A DNA stretch of 64,000 nucleotides from Kineothrix sp. MSJ-39 (lineage in GTDB: Bacteria > Bacillota > Clostridia > Lachnospirales > Lachnospiraceae): positions 248,001-312,000 of the forward strand of contig NZ_JAHLPN010000001.1 of assembly GCF_018917935.1 (NCBI RefSeq). The letters run 5' to 3'. Made by a program: the position numbers and the translations under genes. Below the pieces are notes generated by a model. It did no database searches. It saw only the letters and a list, made by a program, of their open reading frames with translations, and was not told where the DNA came from. This document shows positions 61,029 to 64,000 of the stretch, one piece after another. Numbering within the stretch: the first letter of the stretch is position 1; each line of letters starts with the position of its first letter.

Positions 61029-62699
61029 CTAAAATAATCCTGTAATTCTTCCACTCTCGTCCACATCAATTCCAAAAGCTGCCGGCTGTTTCGGAAGTCC
61101 CGGCATTGTCATGACCGCTCCTGTCAGCACGACCACAAAGCCTGCGCCTGCGGATACATACGCTTCCCGGACTGTGATATCAAAGTGCTCCGGTCTGCCT
61201 AAAAGCGACGGATCATCGGAAAGGGAATACTGCGTCTTTGCCATACATACCGGCAGATCCCCAAAGCCAAGCTCTGTCAGCTTTGCAAGCTGCTTCTTTG
61301 CTGCGGCTGTATAATTCACACCCTTTGCGCCGTAGATCTCTTTTGCGACTGTCTCAATCTTTTCTGTCAGCGGCAGTTCATCCGGATACAGCGGCTCAAA
61401 GCGGCTTTCTTTCTCTTCCAGTGTCTTTAACACCTTCTCAGCTAAGGCAATACCGCCTTCGCCGCCCTTTTCCCAGACTTCGGAAATGGCAAATTCACAG
61501 CCTCGTTCTTCACAGAACTGCTTCACAAATGCGATCTCTGCCTTGCTGTCCGTAACAAAGGAATTCAATGTCACAACAACCGGTACTTTATATTTCTGCA
61601 GGTTTTCGATATGCTTCTCCAGATTGACGATGCCTTTCTTCAGTGCTTCCACGTTTTCTGCGGAAAGCTCTGCCTTCGGAACACCGCCGTTATATTTCAG
61701 GGCACGGATCGTTGCGACCAGCACAACCGCATCCGGCTTGAGTCCCGCCTGTCTGCACTTGATATCAAAGAATTTTTCCGCGCCGAGGTCTGCACCAAAT
61801 CCTGCTTCCGTCACGACATAATCTGCCATGGAAAGGGCTGCGGTCGTCGCACGGACACTGTTACAGCCGTGTGCGATGTTTGCAAACGGACCGCCGTGGA
61901 CAAGGGCCGGGGTATGCTCCAGCGTCTGGATCACATTTGGCAGGATGGCATCTTTTAACAGGGCTGCCATTGCACCGACTGCCTGCAGGTCTTTTGCTGT
62001 TACAGGCTTTCCGTCCAGATCGTATGCCACAATGATCTTACCGAGGCGGTCTTTCAGATCTTCCAGATCCGTTGCCAGACAGAGGATCGCCATGATCTCG
62101 GAAGCAACCGTGATCACGAAATGGTCTTCCCTGACAAAGCCGTCTGTTTTGCTGCCAAGTCCCACAACAACATTCCGAAGGACACGGTCGTTCATATCCA
62201 GACATCTCTTCCAGACGATCTGGCGTGTATCGATGCGGAGCGCATTGCCCTGCTGGATGTGGTTGTCCAGAAGTGCTGCGAGCAGATTGTTTGCTGAGGT
62301 GATCGCATGGAAATCGCCTGTAAAGTGCAGGTTCAGATCTTCCATCGGAACAACCTGTGCATATCCGCCGCCTGCTGCACCGCCTTTGATGCCGAAGCAC
62401 GGTCCAAGGGATGGCTCACGCAGTGCGATGACTGCCTTTTTCCCCAGCTTGCCGAAAGCCTGACCAAGCCCGACACTCGTTGTCGTCTTGCCTTCTCCCG
62501 CAGGCGTTGGGTTGATCGCCGTCACAAGGATCAGCTTTCCTTTTTGATTTCCCTCTATCTTTTTCAGATATTCATTCGAGATCTTTGCTTTATACTTTCC
62601 GTAAAGCTCCAGATCGTCTGCGGTCAGCCCGATCTCCTTGACTACCTCTGTGATGGGAAGCATCTGTGCTTCCTGTGCGATTTCAATGTCTGTTTTCAT
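61029..62699 (-). CDS. fhs: formate-tetrahydrofolate ligase
   Basis: Activates formate onto THF with ATP. It has 556 residues. The ATP site is [37 protein letters not shown] and [10 protein letters not shown] are family signatures, and the C-terminus has [29 protein letters not shown] precedes the ATG. With folD it supplies one-carbon units; MetH and 5-formyl-THF cyclo-ligase elsewhere in the window use the same pool. No other acetogenesis (Wood-Ljungdahl) genes are present here. Confidence 0.97.
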   Translation of the reverse strand: MKTDIEIAQEAQMLPITEVVKEIGLTADDLELYGKYKAKISNEYLKKIEGNQKGKLILVTAINPTPAGEGKTTTSVGLGQAFGKLGKKAVIALREPSLGPCFGIKGGAAGGGYAQVVPMEDLNLHFTGDFHAITSANNLLAALLDNHIQQGNALRIDTRQIVWKRCLDMNDRVLRNVVVGLGSKTDGFVREDHFVITVASEIMAILCLATDLEDLKDRLGKIIVAYDLDGKPVTAKDLQAVGAMAALLKDAILPNVIQTLEHTPALVHGGPFANIAHGCNSVRATTAALSMADYVVTEAGFGADLGAEKFFDIKCRQAGLKPDAVVLVATIRALKYNGGVPKAELSAENVEALKKGIVNLEKHIENLQKYKVPVVVTLNSFVTDSKAEIAFVKQFCEERGCEFAISEVWEKGGEGGIALAEKVLKTLEEKESRFEPLYPDELPLTEKIETVAKEIYGAKGVNYTAAAKKQLAKLTELGFGDLPVCMAKTQYSLSDDPSLLGRPEHFDITVREAYVSAGAGFVVVLTGAVMTMPGLPKQPAAFGIDVDESGRITGLF

Positions 62700-62736
62700 A
62701 TTGTTCTCCCTTATGTATTTTCTGTTAAAACATTCC

Positions 62737-64000
62737 TTAAATTTCCTCTAAAAGCTGTTCAAACTGTTCTTCTGTCATCAGAACTTTACGCGGCTTCGTT
62801 CCCTCTTCTTCGCCGACAACCCCATAGTCGCAAAGCTGATCCATGATCCTTGCAGCTCTGTTAAAGCCAATTTTAAAGACTCTCTGCAGCATACCGATCG
62901 ATGCCTTGTCTTTTTCAATAATAAAACGGCCTGCATCCGCGAAATACATATCCCGCTCATTTTCGCCGCCGCTTTTCCCTGGTGCATCACCGGAGCCATT
63001 TCCCATTGCCTCGATCTGCTGATTGACTTCATCCTGCGACTCTACATCGTTATGTTCCTTCAGATAATCAACGACATCCGCCACTTCCTTATCGGAGACG
63101 AATGCGCCCTGTACACGGACCGGCTTCGGATATCCCTGCGGATAAAAAAGCATATCGCCCTTTCCAAGCAGCTTTTCCGCACCGTTCATATCCAGGATCG
63201 TACGGGAGTCCACACCTGAAGATACCGCAAATGCAATACGGCTTGGCATATTCGCCTTGATCAGACCTGTGATGACGTCAACAGAAGGCCGCTGCGTTGC
63301 AATGACCAGATGGATACCCGCTGCTCTGGCAAGCTGTGCCAGGCGGCAGATGGATTCCTCCACCTCTCCCGGTGCTACCATCATCAGATCCGCCAGCTCG
63401 TCCACGATGATCACGATCTGCGGCAGTTTCTGCGGCAGTTCCTCGCCGCCATTTTCCGTCATTTCCTCTACCTTCTTGTTATAGCCCTTCAGGTCACGGA
63501 CATGCATATCTTCAAATTTCTTGTAACGCTCCGTCATTTCACTGACGCCCCAGTGCAGTGCACCTGCCGCCTTTTTCGGATCTGTCACAACAGGCAGGAG
63601 CAGATGCGGAATACCGTTATAAACACTCAGCTCTACTACCTTCGGATCGACCATGATGAGCTTGACATCCTCCGGGGAAGCCTTATACAAAATACTCATG
63701 ATCAGCGTATTGATACAAACACTCTTTCCGGAGCCTGTCGATCCTGCAATCAAGACGTGCGGCATTTTTGCAATATCCGTGACAACAGTCTGCCCTGCGA
63801 TATCCTTACCGACCGCAAAGGAAAGATTGCTCTTAAAATTCTTAAAGTTATCCGACTCAAGCAGATCGCGCAGAAGCACCATGCTGTTTTCCTTATTCGG
63901 TACTTCGATACCGATCGCCGCTTTTCCCGGAATCGGTGCTTCGATTCGGATATCCGTTGCTGCCAGATTTAATTTGATATCATCCGACAGGTTGACGATC
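62737..64000 (-). CDS. ftsK: DNA translocase FtsK/SpoIIIE (5' end outside window)
   Basis: C-terminal 421 codons of a DNA pump that clears chromosomes from the septum or moves them into the forespore. My reading continues past the internal ATG at 63882 to the window edge ([20 protein letters not shown]), so the N-terminal membrane part and linker lie outside. Walker [10 protein letters not shown], Walker [13 protein letters not shown] and [11 protein letters not shown] are present. The gamma winged-helix domain at the end has [20 protein letters not shown]. FtsK and SpoIIIE cannot be told apart from this part alone. Confidence 0.93.
   Translation of the reverse strand, partial: IVNLSDDIKLNLAATDIRIEAPIPGKAAIGIEVPNKENSMVLLRDLLESDNFKNFKSNLSFAVGKDIAGQTVVTDIAKMPHVLIAGSTGSGKSVCINTLIMSILYKASPEDVKLIMVDPKVVELSVYNGIPHLLLPVVTDPKKAAGALHWGVSEMTERYKKFEDMHVRDLKGYNKKVEEMTENGGEELPQKLPQIVIIVDELADLMMVAPGEVEESICRLAQLARAAGIHLVIATQRPSVDVITGLIKANMPSRIAFAVSSGVDSRTILDMNGAEKLLGKGDMLFYPQGYPKPVRVQGAFVSDKEVADVVDYLKEHNDVESQDEVNQQIEAMGNGSGDAPGKSGGENERDMYFADAGRFIIEKDKASIGMLQRVFKIGFNRAARIMDQLCDYGVVGEEEGTKPRKVLMTEEQFEQLLEEI

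Overview
The window is 64 kb of a low-to-mid GC Firmicutes chromosome, most likely a spore-forming Lachnospiraceae (Clostridia). Pointers are the yqfC-yqfD-phoH-ybeY sporulation cluster, DUF896 and DUF4321 proteins, a PUA-less ProB, a MetH without its reactivation domain, NfnAB-type flavoproteins and a Gram-positive exosortase (XrtG) locus. I could not fix genus or species. Every gene I can support lies on the minus strand, so the sequence reads as operons running from high to low coordinates. I saw no tRNA, rRNA, CRISPR array or intact insertion sequence.

Layout in transcription order (high to low coordinate). 64000-54603: FtsK/SpoIIIE (5' end outside the window), formate-THF ligase, a 135-bp palindromic repeat, FolD, a zinc-ribbon/chitobiase-like membrane protein, the two NfnAB-like subunits, a zinc-ribbon membrane protein and RlmH, closed by a terminator. 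54602-52945: a structured repeat, then an alanine:cation symporter. 52844-45718: the XrtG locus, with a small unknown protein, a 1030-residue PTPS-domain membrane protein, a Firmicu-CTERM protein, exosortase XrtG, its glycosyltransferase and a second membrane-bound PTPS-domain protein. 45670-37792: pyrimidine-nucleoside phosphorylase, YqfC, YqfD, PhoH, a PgpH-like protein with a degenerate HD site, YbeY, a SpoVB-like flippase and a BofC-like protein. 37679-30599: two flavoproteins, then proB and proA separated by an AbiEi antitoxin, a wrecked AbiEii toxin gene, a DUF896 gene and 5-formyl-THF cyclo-ligase. 30545-23468: miaB, mutS, mutL, miaA. 23228-11338: methionine gamma-lyase-like enzyme, DUF4321, RadC, MreBCD, PBP2, MinCDE, RodA, MgsA and a DD-carboxypeptidase. 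11226-1: a P-loop gene with its own promoter and terminator, a HlyD-like protein, YggS, SepF, AroB, LspA, RluD, MetH, IlvB and two different acetolactate synthase small subunits.

The genes fall into working groups: cell shape and division (mreBCD, pbp2, rodA, minCDE, sepF, ftsK, dacA); DNA and tRNA maintenance (mutS, mutL, radC, miaA, miaB); one-carbon metabolism (fhs, folD, 5-FCL, metH); branched-chain and proline synthesis; and surface-protein processing by XrtG.

The two signals most worth following are a family of structured intergenic repeats and the XrtG locus. The repeats occur three times, each butting directly onto the T-tract of an intrinsic terminator, with conserved triloops and compensatory stem changes. 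The XrtG locus is of known family but unknown function, and has two pterin-synthase-fold modules that kept the zinc histidines and lost the catalytic cysteine. The decayed AbiE toxin with a surviving antitoxin and operators inside the proline genes is a third, cleanly readable event.
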